NCBI GenBank assembly: GCA_944323805.1
Contig: CALUTW010000007.1
Location: forward strand, 1 to 64,000
Direction: 5' to 3'
Source of the DNA: an uncultured Bacteroidales bacterium
GTDB taxonomy: Bacteria; Bacteroidota; Bacteroidia; Bacteroidales; UBA932
Length of the DNA stretch: 64,000 nt
Below are positions 53,577 through 63,100 of this stretch, piece by piece (the first letter of the stretch is position 1; each line of letters opens with the position of its first letter). The position numbers were made by a program, and so were the translations under genes. The notes beneath the pieces were generated by a model that was given only the letters and a program-made list of their open reading frames with translations, was not told the DNA's origin and made no database searches.

Positions 53577-55592
53577 ATGGAGAATAAGGACAAGAAGATG
53601 ATTTATGACAATGATCCGTGGCTGATGCCGTACAAGGATGCAATCGACGCCAGGCATGACAGAATCCTTGCCGAAAGGAAGAGGATTGCCGGCGAAGGGC
53701 CGCTTGCAGATGCCCTCAACAACCATCTGTACTACGGCATGCATCGCTGTGATGATGGGTCATGGGTATTCCGCGAATGGGCCCCGCATGCTACAAAGAT
53801 TTATCTCATAGGCGAGTTCAACAACTGGCACAGGACTGATTCCTATGCACTTCATCCGCTCGGGGGCGGAAACTGGGAAATCCGGCTCGACCCGATGTTC
53901 CTTTCGCACGGGGAGCTGTACAAGCTTTATATCGAATGGCCGGGAGGAGGAGGCGAACGTCTGCCTGCATATACGACAAGGGCCGTACAGGATCCGGAGT
54001 CGAAGATGTTCTGTGCCCAGGTATGGGCTCCCGAGAAACCATACCGGTGGAGGCATAAAGGCCCTGGCAGGAGGGAGCACCCTCTTATATATGAGTGCCA
54101 TATCGGCATGAGTTCGGAGGAGGAGAAGGTGTCTACCTTCAATGAGTTCCGCAAGAACGTGCTTCCGTATGTGAAGAAGCTCGGGTATGACACTCTCCAG
54201 ATCATGGCGCTCCAGGAGCATCCGTATTACGGTTCATTCGGATACCAGGTGTCGAATTTCTATGCTCTCAGCTCTCGGTTCGGGACACCGGAGGATTTCA
54301 AGGCTCTGGTGGATGAAGCCCATGCCGACGGCATAGCCGTCGTTATGGATATAGTGCACTCGCATTCGGTGGATAACGAGCTGGAGGGGCTGAGCATGTT
54401 CGACGGCAGGGATGACCTGTATTTCTATTCCGGAGACATGGGCCGGCATCCGGCATGGGGGTCGAGGTGCTTCAATTACGGCAAGTACGAGACAATGGGA
54501 TTCCTCCTGTCGAACTGCAAGTTCTGGATGGAGGAGTATCACATAGACGGATTCCGGTTTGACGGCGTCACAAGCATGCTGTACTGGGATCACGGGCTCG
54601 GGAAGGACTTTGTCGGCTATGACAATTATTTCAACGGGGGAGTGGACGAGTCGGCTGTGACGTATCTGGCTCTGGCCAACATGCTTATCAGGGAACTTAA
54701 TCCCGATGCATTTACCATTGCGGAGGATGTGAGCGGAATGGCCGGACTGGCTGCGCCGTTCGAGGCAGGCGGTGTCGGGTTCGACTTCCGCATGAGCATG
54801 GGTGTGGCCGACAACTGGATAAAGTGGATAAAGACGCTCCCTGACGAGAAATGGAGCATGGGCGAGATGTGGTGGCAGCTTACCAACAAGCGGGCCGACG
54901 AGAAGACGATAAGCTATGCCGAATGCCACGACCAGGCTCTGGTAGGGGACAAGACCATAATATTCCGGCTGATGGACAAGGAGATGTATTTCCATATGGA
55001 CAAGAATTCATCATCTCCGATAGTCGACAGGGGAATTGCCCTGCATAAGATGATAAGGCTTGTGACAATGGCGACGGCGGGGGACGGCTATCTGACCTTC
55101 ATGGGGAACGAGTTCGGGCATCCCGAGTGGATAGACTTCCCGAGGGAGGGCAACGGATGGTCGTACAAGTACGCAAGGAGGCAGTGGTCGCTGGCCGAGC
55201 CTGACTATCTGAGGTACAGGAACCTGCTCCTTTTCGACGAGGCAATGGTGCGGCTTGCCCATGCAGAGTCGATTTTTGACGGCAGGCCTGAGCTGCTGGT
55301 CCAGGATGAAGAGAAAAAAATATTAGTATTCAAAAGAATAAGTTGTATCTTTGCGCTCAATTTCAATGCATCAGAGTCATTTTCCGACTATGGGTTTGCA
55401 GCACCGGCAGGGAAATATGAAGTGGTGCTTGATACCGATGAGAAGGAATTCGACGGATTTTCCCGGCTGAAAAGCGGTGAGACGCATCTGACTGTGCATG
55501 AGAAATCCCCGAACGGCGACCAGAGATACGATGACACCCTGTACCTGTATCTTCCGAGCAGGTGTGCAGTGGTCCTGAAGAAGATAGACTGA
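53577..55592 (+). CDS. glgB: 1,4-alpha-glucan branching enzyme
   Basis: Makes alpha-1,6 branches in glycogen. GH13 enzyme of 671 residues, the plant/animal-like GH13_8 type, shorter than E. coli GlgB. An N-terminal CBM48 carbohydrate-binding domain is seen around FREWAPHATKIYLIGEFNNW. The catalytic segments follow: DIVHSHSV, GFRFDGVTSMLY with the nucleophile Asp, and TIAEDVSGMAGL with the acid/base Glu; YAECHDQALVGDKT is the final conserved region. It is the first gene of a rightward glycogen cluster. An A+T-rich stretch near residue 590 carries a promoter-like element. Confidence 0.96.
   Translation: MENKDKKMIYDNDPWLMPYKDAIDARHDRILAERKRIAGEGPLADALNNHLYYGMHRCDDGSWVFREWAPHATKIYLIGEFNNWHRTDSYALHPLGGGNWEIRLDPMFLSHGELYKLYIEWPGGGGERLPAYTTRAVQDPESKMFCAQVWAPEKPYRWRHKGPGRREHPLIYECHIGMSSEEEKVSTFNEFRKNVLPYVKKLGYDTLQIMALQEHPYYGSFGYQVSNFYALSSRFGTPEDFKALVDEAHADGIAVVMDIVHSHSVDNELEGLSMFDGRDDLYFYSGDMGRHPAWGSRCFNYGKYETMGFLLSNCKFWMEEYHIDGFRFDGVTSMLYWDHGLGKDFVGYDNYFNGGVDESAVTYLALANMLIRELNPDAFTIAEDVSGMAGLAAPFEAGGVGFDFRMSMGVADNWIKWIKTLPDEKWSMGEMWWQLTNKRADEKTISYAECHDQALVGDKTIIFRLMDKEMYFHMDKNSSSPIVDRGIALHKMIRLVTMATAGDGYLTFMGNEFGHPEWIDFPREGNGWSYKYARRQWSLAEPDYLRYRNLLLFDEAMVRLAHAESIFDGRPELLVQDEEKKILVFKRISCIFALNFNASESFSDYGFAAPAGKYEVVLDTDEKEFDGFSRLKSGETHLTVHEKSPNGDQRYDDTLYLYLPSRCAVVLKKID
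55323..55353 (+). promoter_or_regulatory. Promoter-like sequence inside glgB
   Basis: TTAG (55323-55326), a 19-base spacer and TATCTTTG (55346-55353) form a near-perfect Bacteroidota promoter within the glgB coding frame, at the most A+T-rich point of the gene (from GAGAAAAAAATATT on). It lies about 270 bases before the debranching gene and could start a second transcript for the four downstream glycogen genes. Confidence 0.5.
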
Positions 55593-55622
55593 GACAATTA
55601 ACATTAAATATTAATCAACAGT

Positions 55623-57569
55623 ATGGCTTTTCTAAAATTCAACAAGTCCGAGCTTGTCAATCTGGAATACTCGCTGAAGAGGGAGATCCTTTCCGCGAGC
55701 AAGACAGGAGCCTATTGCAACACTTCAATAGTGACATGCAATACAAGACGCTATCACGGACTTCTTGCCGCGCCGGTAGACAGCCTCGGGGGTGGAAAGT
55801 ATGTTCTTCTTTCCTCTCTTGACGAGAGTCTCCTCATGAACGGCAGGCAGTTCAACCTTGGCATCCATTGCTACGGGGATGTGTATGAGCCGAGAGGTCA
55901 TAAGTATATTGTCGACTTTGACGCTGATCCGGAGCCGAAGATTACCTACAAGGTGGGCGGGATCCTTTTCAGCAAGACAATCCTTATGGTTCCCGACAGC
56001 GACCAGGTCATGATCAGGTATGACCTGCTTGAGGCGCCTATGAAGACTACGCTCATACTGAAGCCGTTCCTGGCCTTCAGAAATGTGCACAGCCTTACTC
56101 ATCAGAATCCCGAGGCGGACACTTCCTTCAAGGAGGTGGACGGCGGTGTATCTTTCTGCCTTTACAAAGGTTTCCCGGAACTTAATCTCCAGCTCAGCAG
56201 CAAGTCCCAGTTCCGCTACATGCCTTACTGGTATAACGGCATCACGTATTCCGATGAGCTGAGAAGAGGCTTCGAATGCAAGGAGGACCTCTTTGTCCCA
56301 GGAACATTCGTCACAGACCTCAAGCCTGGCGAGTCGATAGTCTTCTCGGCATCTGTCAGGACGGAGAATCCGAAGCAGATGAAGAGACGTTTCTCCGACA
56401 TTGTGCGCAAGGATGAGGAAATAGAAAGCAACCATGACCTGCTTGTCCATGATGCAGACCTGCTTAAATGCAACCGCAACGGACACGAGAGGATAAACGC
56501 CGGGTTCTCATGGCTTGAGACCGGTCTCCTGAGAGAGACAATAGAGTCATTGCCGGGACTTACCCTGTATGCGGGGGATAACGGCAAGGAGTTCGAGGAG
56601 ATCCTCGACAACCTCATCTCGGAGGAACAGGACAGGCTTCTCCGCCGGACTACCCAGGTAGAGGCTCCGCTCAGGCTTACGGATACCATCCAGCAGTATA
56701 TACATTTTACCGGGGAAGAGAAACGTATCTGGACAAAGTACGGCAAGCTGCTCAAGAACATAATCGACAGCTATGCCCCGGGCAAGAGGAAGGAGATCAC
56801 GATGCATCCGAACGGTCTCCTGTGGGCCCAGATGGACCGTGTCGCCCTCTCATGGATGAATGCATATGTGGACGGCTATCCTGTCACGGAAAGGGCCGGA
56901 TACCAGGTGGATACCAATGCCATGTGGTATAATGCGCTCTGCTTCGCCCTTGACATGGAGAAGAAATACGGGGCGAAGTCAAGTGCCTTCGCAGCCCGCT
57001 GGAGCCATGTGAGGGATCTTGTGCAGGCCAATTTCCAGCCTGTGTTCTGGAATCCGGAGCATGGCTATCTTGCCGACTATGTCAACAATTCCGGACAGAA
57101 TCTCGATGTCCGTCCGAACCAGCTCTTCGCGATATGCCTCGACTACTCTCCGGTAGAGGACGAGGTAAAGTCCGCCGTGATATCGGTCATCAACAATGAA
57201 CTTGTGACATCACGCGGAATAAGGACCCTTTCTCCTCGCAATCCTATGTACAGGGGCGTATATGAGGGGTCACAGAGAGACAGGGACCTTGCATATCATC
57301 AGGGATGTGCCTTCCCGTCACTCCTCGGTCCGTATATCGATGTCTGCTTCAAGATGATCGGCAAGACATTCTACAAGAAGGCCGAATATCTGACAGAAGG
57401 CTTCTATGCCGATATCAGCAAGCATGGCGTAGGCGCATTCTCCGAGCTCTATGACGGAGACCCTCCTCATGAGGCTCACGGAGCGATTTCGTCTGCCTGC
57501 AGTACGGCAGCCCTGTTGAGAGTAGATTATCTGATGAACAAATACAAATATAAGGAGGATAAGAAATGA
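55623..57569 (+). CDS. Glycogen debranching enzyme (amylo-alpha-1,6-glucosidase)
   Basis: A 648-residue GH133-type debranching enzyme. The N-terminal GDE_N-like beta domain starts MAFLKFNKSELVNLEYS and includes CNTRRYHGLLAAP. The C-terminal (alpha/alpha)6 barrel has PGLTLYAGDNGKEFEEIL, EITMHPNGLLWAQMDRVAL and AGYQVDTNAMWYNAL. It cuts alpha-1,6 branch points so that phosphorylase can continue. It lies 30 bases after glgB and overlaps the GT4 gene by 4 bases (ATGA), so coupling is likely. Confidence 0.94.
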   Translation: MAFLKFNKSELVNLEYSLKREILSASKTGAYCNTSIVTCNTRRYHGLLAAPVDSLGGGKYVLLSSLDESLLMNGRQFNLGIHCYGDVYEPRGHKYIVDFDADPEPKITYKVGGILFSKTILMVPDSDQVMIRYDLLEAPMKTTLILKPFLAFRNVHSLTHQNPEADTSFKEVDGGVSFCLYKGFPELNLQLSSKSQFRYMPYWYNGITYSDELRRGFECKEDLFVPGTFVTDLKPGESIVFSASVRTENPKQMKRRFSDIVRKDEEIESNHDLLVHDADLLKCNRNGHERINAGFSWLETGLLRETIESLPGLTLYAGDNGKEFEEILDNLISEEQDRLLRRTTQVEAPLRLTDTIQQYIHFTGEEKRIWTKYGKLLKNIIDSYAPGKRKEITMHPNGLLWAQMDRVALSWMNAYVDGYPVTERAGYQVDTNAMWYNALCFALDMEKKYGAKSSAFAARWSHVRDLVQANFQPVFWNPEHGYLADYVNNSGQNLDVRPNQLFAICLDYSPVEDEVKSAVISVINNELVTSRGIRTLSPRNPMYRGVYEGSQRDRDLAYHQGCAFPSLLGPYIDVCFKMIGKTFYKKAEYLTEGFYADISKHGVGAFSELYDGDPPHEAHGAISSACSTAALLRVDYLMNKYKYKEDKK

Positions 57570-58855
57570 AGGTCCTGATGTTCGGATGGGAATTCCCTCC
57601 TCATATTGCCGGAGGACTGGGAACAGCATGCTATGGAATGACCAAGGGGCTTGCATCCCATGATGTCGATGTGCTTTTCGTGATGCCGTCTGCATCCGGC
57701 GATGAAGACCAGAGCGCGGTAAAGATCATCAATGCCAGTGATGTGCCGGTGGATACGGTCAGCACGTCTGTCGACGAGTTCCTCGGCAAGGTCCAGTTCG
57801 TGCACATAGGCTCGAATATGGTGCCATATGTCGACCCTGAGGATTTTACCCAGATGGTCGAGGAAGAAAGGAAGAAGCAGATCAAGAGTTTCCGTGTACA
57901 GTACGGGCAGAAATACAGATTCTCCGGGAAATACGGGGCGAATCTTATGGAGGAAGTCGCAAGATATGCGATGGTCGGGGCTACGATAGCTCTCCAGCAT
58001 GCCGATGAGATAGACGTCATCCATGCGCACGACTGGCTTACATATCTCGCCGGGATTGCCGCCAAGAGACTTACAGGCAAGCCTCTTGTCGTGCATGTGC
58101 ATGCGACTTCATTTGACCGCAGCAGCGACGACCATATCGATACACGCGTCTATGACCTTGAAAAGAAGGGAATGGAGGCGGCCGACAGGGTAATCGCTGT
58201 CAGCGACCTGACAAGAAACATTGTTATCAACAAGTACGGCATATCCCCTGACAAGGTTGTGACAGTCCACAATGCTGTCGACTTCAGCGGCAGGGAGAAT
58301 ATTGCCGTGGAAAGAGGTGTAAAGGACAAGGTCGTGACCTTCCTCGGGCGAATAACCTTCCAGAAGGGGCCTGAATACTTCATAGAGGCTGCTGCAAAGG
58401 TGCTCAAGCGCTGCAACCACGTGCGCTTCGTGATGGCCGGCAGCGGCGATATGATGAACAGGTGTATCCGCCATGTCGCACGTCTCGGCATTTCCGACAG
58501 GTTCCATTTCACGGGATTCCTCCGGGGGGCCGATGTGCAGAAGATGTTTGCACTGTCGGATGTGTATATCATGCCGTCGGTATCCGAGCCGTTCGGCATA
58601 TCGCCTCTTGAGGCAATGAGAACCAATGTGCCGAGTATCATTTCAAAGCAGTCCGGTGTGGCTGAAGTCCTGAAATATGCCATCAAGGTGGATTTCTGGG
58701 ACATAGATGCCATGGCGGATGCCATATACGGCCTGTTGAACTATCCTGCGATGGCAGACATGGCTGCACGTTGCGGATATGAGGAGGTCAACACCCTGAA
58801 ATGGAACAATGCGGCATATAAGGTCAAGAAAGTTTACGAGTCAGTGATAAAATAA
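57566..58855 (+). CDS. GT4 glycosyltransferase, glycogen-cluster type
   Basis: A 429-residue GT-B transferase. MKVLMFGWEFPPHIAGGLGTACYGMTKG is the starch-synthase-like N-terminus with the ADP/UDP-glucose loop KxGGLG replaced by AGGLG. SEPFGISPLEAM is the GT4 motif ExFGxxxxE. It may be a glycogen synthase, a primer-making glucosyltransferase or another alpha-glucan synthase. The fused gene downstream has a separate GT3 domain, so the window encodes at least two synthase-type proteins. It overlaps the debranching gene by 4 bases and precedes the GH57 gene by 16 bases. Confidence 0.85.
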   Translation: MKVLMFGWEFPPHIAGGLGTACYGMTKGLASHDVDVLFVMPSASGDEDQSAVKIINASDVPVDTVSTSVDEFLGKVQFVHIGSNMVPYVDPEDFTQMVEEERKKQIKSFRVQYGQKYRFSGKYGANLMEEVARYAMVGATIALQHADEIDVIHAHDWLTYLAGIAAKRLTGKPLVVHVHATSFDRSSDDHIDTRVYDLEKKGMEAADRVIAVSDLTRNIVINKYGISPDKVVTVHNAVDFSGRENIAVERGVKDKVVTFLGRITFQKGPEYFIEAAAKVLKRCNHVRFVMAGSGDMMNRCIRHVARLGISDRFHFTGFLRGADVQKMFALSDVYIMPSVSEPFGISPLEAMRTNVPSIISKQSGVAEVLKYAIKVDFWDIDAMADAIYGLLNYPAMADMAARCGYEEVNTLKWNNAAYKVKKVYESVIK

Positions 58856-58871
58856 AAACCCAGGTATAATT

Positions 58872-60191
58872 ATGAAAAAGAGTATTTGTCTGTATTTCCA
58901 GGTCCATCAGCCAAACAGATTGAGACTGTACAGATTTTTTGACATAGGGAAAGATTCCCATTACTATGACGATTTCGCCAACAGGACAATCCTCAGAAGG
59001 GTTGCACAGAGGTGTTATCTTCCGATGAACGCCCTTCTTCTGGAGATGATAGGCCGTTACAAGGGAGAGTTCAAGGTGGCATTCTCGATTTCCGGTTCTG
59101 TCATCGAGCAGTTTGACAGGTACGCTCCGGAAGTCATCGAAAGCTTCAGGAAACTTGCCGAGACCGGCTGTGTGGAATTCCTTTCGGAGACATATTATCA
59201 TTCCCTTGCATCGCTTGCATCTCCGGACGAGTTCAAGCATCAGGTAATGAAGCATAAGGAGACGATAGAGCATTATTTCGGGGTATCCCCGAAGTCGTTC
59301 AGGAATACCGAGCTCATATATTCTGACGCCATTGGCTCTATGGTATATGACATGGGATTCAAGACCATGCTTACGGAAGGTGCAAAGCACGTGCTCGGAT
59401 GGAAGAGCCCTAACTACGTCTATTCAGGAGCAATGGCTCCAAAGCTGAAGCTCCTCCTCAAGAATTCTTCCCTCAGCGATGATATCGCATTCCGTTTCTC
59501 GGACAAGAACTGGCCTGACTGGCCTCTTACAGGGGAGAAATATCTCTCATGGATCAAGGCTTCTGCCCAGAACGACGAGATTGTCAATCTTTTCATGGAT
59601 TATGAGACATTCGGCGAGCACCAGAAGGCTCAGAGCGGCATATTCGATTTCATGAGATACTTCCCTGACGTAGTGCTCAAGGACGGGGAATTCGAGTTCG
59701 TGACCCCTGCACAGGCGGCCAAGAAGCATAATGCCGTAGACGTGCTCGATGTTCCGGACCCTATTTCATGGGCAGACGAGGAAAGGGATGTCACTGCATG
59801 GCTCGGAAACGAGCTGCAGAACGATGCGTTCGGCAAGCTGTACGGACTTGAAGAGAAGCTGTCCATTGTAGATGACGACGCCCTCTGGTCCGACTACGGC
59901 CATCTCCAGGAAAGCGACCATTTCTATTACATGTGCACCAAGTTCTTCTCCGATGGTGCAGTGCATAAATATTTCAACCCGTATGATACTCCATATGAGG
60001 CATTTATCAATTACATGAATGTCCTCAGCGACTTTATGGTAAGGGTTGATGATGCAATTTCCGTTTCAGATGCTAAATTTGCAGCTCCGAAAGCGGGCGC
60101 CAAGGCAAAGGCTGCCAAGACAGTCAAGGCCAAGGCTGGTGAGAAGCCAGCTGCGCCAAAGAAGAGAACAGTAAAAACCAAAAAACAGTAG
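58872..60191 (+). CDS. GH57 family alpha-glucan enzyme with basic tail
   Basis: A 439-residue GH57 protein, a family of alpha-amylases, amylopullulanases and 4-alpha-glucanotransferases. The start MKKSICLYFQVHQPNRL is the classic GH57 first motif (HxHxP-like VHQPNR). The nucleophile region NTELIYSDAIG and the MDYETFGEH region follow. The last 36 residues (404-439) are Lys/Ala-rich (12 Lys, from AAPKAGAKAKAAK to KTKKQ), a non-catalytic basic tail. It may bind nucleic acid or acidic polymer, or is simply disordered; that is inference. It ends on the base before the fused phosphorylase start. Confidence 0.9.
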   Translation: MKKSICLYFQVHQPNRLRLYRFFDIGKDSHYYDDFANRTILRRVAQRCYLPMNALLLEMIGRYKGEFKVAFSISGSVIEQFDRYAPEVIESFRKLAETGCVEFLSETYYHSLASLASPDEFKHQVMKHKETIEHYFGVSPKSFRNTELIYSDAIGSMVYDMGFKTMLTEGAKHVLGWKSPNYVYSGAMAPKLKLLLKNSSLSDDIAFRFSDKNWPDWPLTGEKYLSWIKASAQNDEIVNLFMDYETFGEHQKAQSGIFDFMRYFPDVVLKDGEFEFVTPAQAAKKHNAVDVLDVPDPISWADEERDVTAWLGNELQNDAFGKLYGLEEKLSIVDDDALWSDYGHLQESDHFYYMCTKFFSDGAVHKYFNPYDTPYEAFINYMNVLSDFMVRVDDAISVSDAKFAAPKAGAKAKAAKTVKAKAGEKPAAPKKRTVKTKKQ

Positions 60192-63100
60192 ATGAGCAAA
60201 GAATTGATCAGACCGGATTACCTGTTTGAGATCAGTTGGGAAGTCTGCAATAAGGTAGGGGGAATCTATACGGTCATTGCGACCAAGTCCCTCTACCTTA
60301 AAAGCGAACTTAAGAGACATCATATACTGATCGGTCCGGATGTATGGATGGATACTGAAAGCAATCCGGACTTTATCGAAGATCCGCATCTTTACAGCGC
60401 CTGGAGGTCAAAAGCAGCGGCCGAAGGCCTTAGAATCAGAGTCGGCAAGTGGAACATACCCGGCAAGCCGGTGGCCATACTTGTCAATTTCAAGCAGTTT
60501 ATTACCCAGAAGGATGAGATTCTTACCGAATTCTGGAAGAAATTCGGCGTTGATTCGCTTACCGGCAACTGGGACTACATTGAATCCGCCCTTTTCGGCT
60601 ACGCGGCAGGAAAGGTCATAGAGAGTTTCTACAGATTCAATCTGAGTCCTTCAGACAAGGTTGTCGCCCAGTTCCATGAATGGATGACCGGAGCGGGTCT
60701 GCTCTATATCAAGGGCGCCGGACTTCCTATCGCTACGGTCTTCACGACCCATGCGACTGTTGTCGGGAGATGTCTTGCAGGCAATAACCTTCCGCTGTAT
60801 GATGCCATGGGCGTATACAACGGCGATGCAAAGGCAAAGGATTTCAATGTCCTTGCCAGGCATTCCCTTGAGAAGCATTCGGCACAGGCATCGGACATAT
60901 TCACTACGGTCAGCGAGATAACGGCTGCTGAATGCAAGCAGTTCCTTGAAAGGGACATAGACGTCGTTACACCTAACGGATTCGAGAACAGCTTCACTCC
61001 GGCTGACGATGAGGAGTATGAGAAGAAGCGCAAGGCTGCCAGGAACAGGTTCATCGAGGTGGCTGCCGCGATGTCCGGTGAGGCTGTGCCGGAGAATTCC
61101 GTGTTCATCGGCATCGGTGGCCGGTACGAATACAAGAACAAGGGTATCGATGTGTTCATAGATGCCCTGGACAGACTCAACAAGTCGGATTTCGAGGGCA
61201 AGAGCATACAGGCATTCATAATGATCCCTTCCGGCAACAACGGGGCCGACAAGGAGCTTGTGGCTAAGCTTGCCGGCAACGGGTCGGACTATGTGACGCG
61301 TACTTCCCATTATCTGATGGACCCGGAGTACGATATCATTACCAGAAGGCTTAATGAACTCAACTTCAGGAACGCACCTGGAGACAAGGTAAAGGTCTAT
61401 TTCATCCCGTCCTACCTCAACGGCAATGACGGGGTCTTCAACATGACATACTACGATCTCCTTGTCGGGCTTGACCTGACGCTGTTCCCTTCATATTATG
61501 AACCGTGGGGATATACCCCGCTCGAGAGCCTTGCGTTCAAGGTGCCTACCCTTACCACCACGCTTGCAGGCTTCGGTCTCTGGGTCCGTACACATTACGG
61601 CAAGGAGCATCCGGGGATAAGTGTAGTGGCACGTAACGATTCCAATTACAATAACGTTGTCGAAGACGTTGTCGGCAGGGTAAAGGAGATTGCGCGCCTT
61701 AACAAGGAGACCAGGAAGGTCTACATGGACAATGCAAAGGAAGTGTCCGAAGTAGCCCTGTGGGAAAACAACATAATATATTACAAGGAAGCTTATTCAA
61801 AAGCTTTGGAAAAAGTCATATCAGAAAAAGGAGCATTCCCGGAAGCAAGGGATGATAAATCGATGCAATACACGAAGATAGATGTAAACCAGCCGTCATG
61901 GACAAGCGTGTTCATCTCACGCCATCTGCCTGACAGGCTGAAAGGACTGGAAATACTTTCAAGAAACCTCTGGTGGTGCTGGAACGAATCTGCGAAGAAT
62001 CTTTTCAGCCGCGTAGACCCTGCCGCCTGGAAGGCATCAGGGGAAAACCCTATCGCAATGCTTGACATGGTAAGCCTCAAGCGTTACAAGGCTCTTGAAA
62101 ATGACGAGGATTTTGTGACTTCACTGGATTCCGTAATGACGGAGTTCAACGAGTACATGGCTCTCAAGGCAGAACGTAAAAGCCCTTCAATAGCTTATTT
62201 CTGCATGGAGTATGGACTTGACACCTCCCTGAAGATCTATTCAGGAGGACTCGGAATACTTGCCGGAGACTATCTTAAGGAGACCAGCGACATGAACACC
62301 AATATGGTGGCTGTCGGCCTTCTCTACAGATACGGATATTTTACGCAGATACTGTCCTCTCAGGGGAATCAGGTAGCAAAATATGATGCCCAGGACTTCA
62401 TGAAGATTCCGGCATCGCCTGTACGTGATGCGTCCGGCAACTGGATGACAGTCAGCCTGGCATTCCCTGGCAGGAATCTCCATGCAAGGATGTGGAGAGT
62501 AGATGTCGGACGTACAGAGCTGTATCTGCTCGACACCGACTATGAGGAGAATCTGCCGGAGGACAGGTCAATTACCCACCATCTTTATGGCGGTGACTGG
62601 GAGAACCGTCTGAAACAGGAACTGCTCCTCGGTATCGGTGGAATAAGGGCCCTCAGGAAGCTCGGGCTTAATCCTGAGGTATATCACTGCAACGAAGGCC
62701 ATGCCGCATTCATAGGGCTTGAGAGGCTTTACGAGTACATCTCGAAGGATAACCTCGATTTCCCTGAGGCAATGGAAGTCGTAAGGTCTTCATCCCTGTT
62801 CACGACGCATACTCCTGTACCTGCAGGTCACGATGCATTCGATGAGGGGCTGCTCAGGAAGTATATAGGGCATTATCCTCAGCGTCTCAAGATAGACTGG
62901 CAGACAATGATGGGGCTCGGCAAGATCAATGCGGCAGATGCTGGAGAGAAATTCTCGATGAGTTATCTTGCCGCCAATATCTCCCAGGAGGTCAACGGCG
63001 TATCATGGCTTCACGGAAAAGTGAGCCAGGACATCTTCTCGAAGATGTGGCCGGGCTATCTTCCTGAGGAACTACATGTCAGCTATGTCACTAACGGTGT

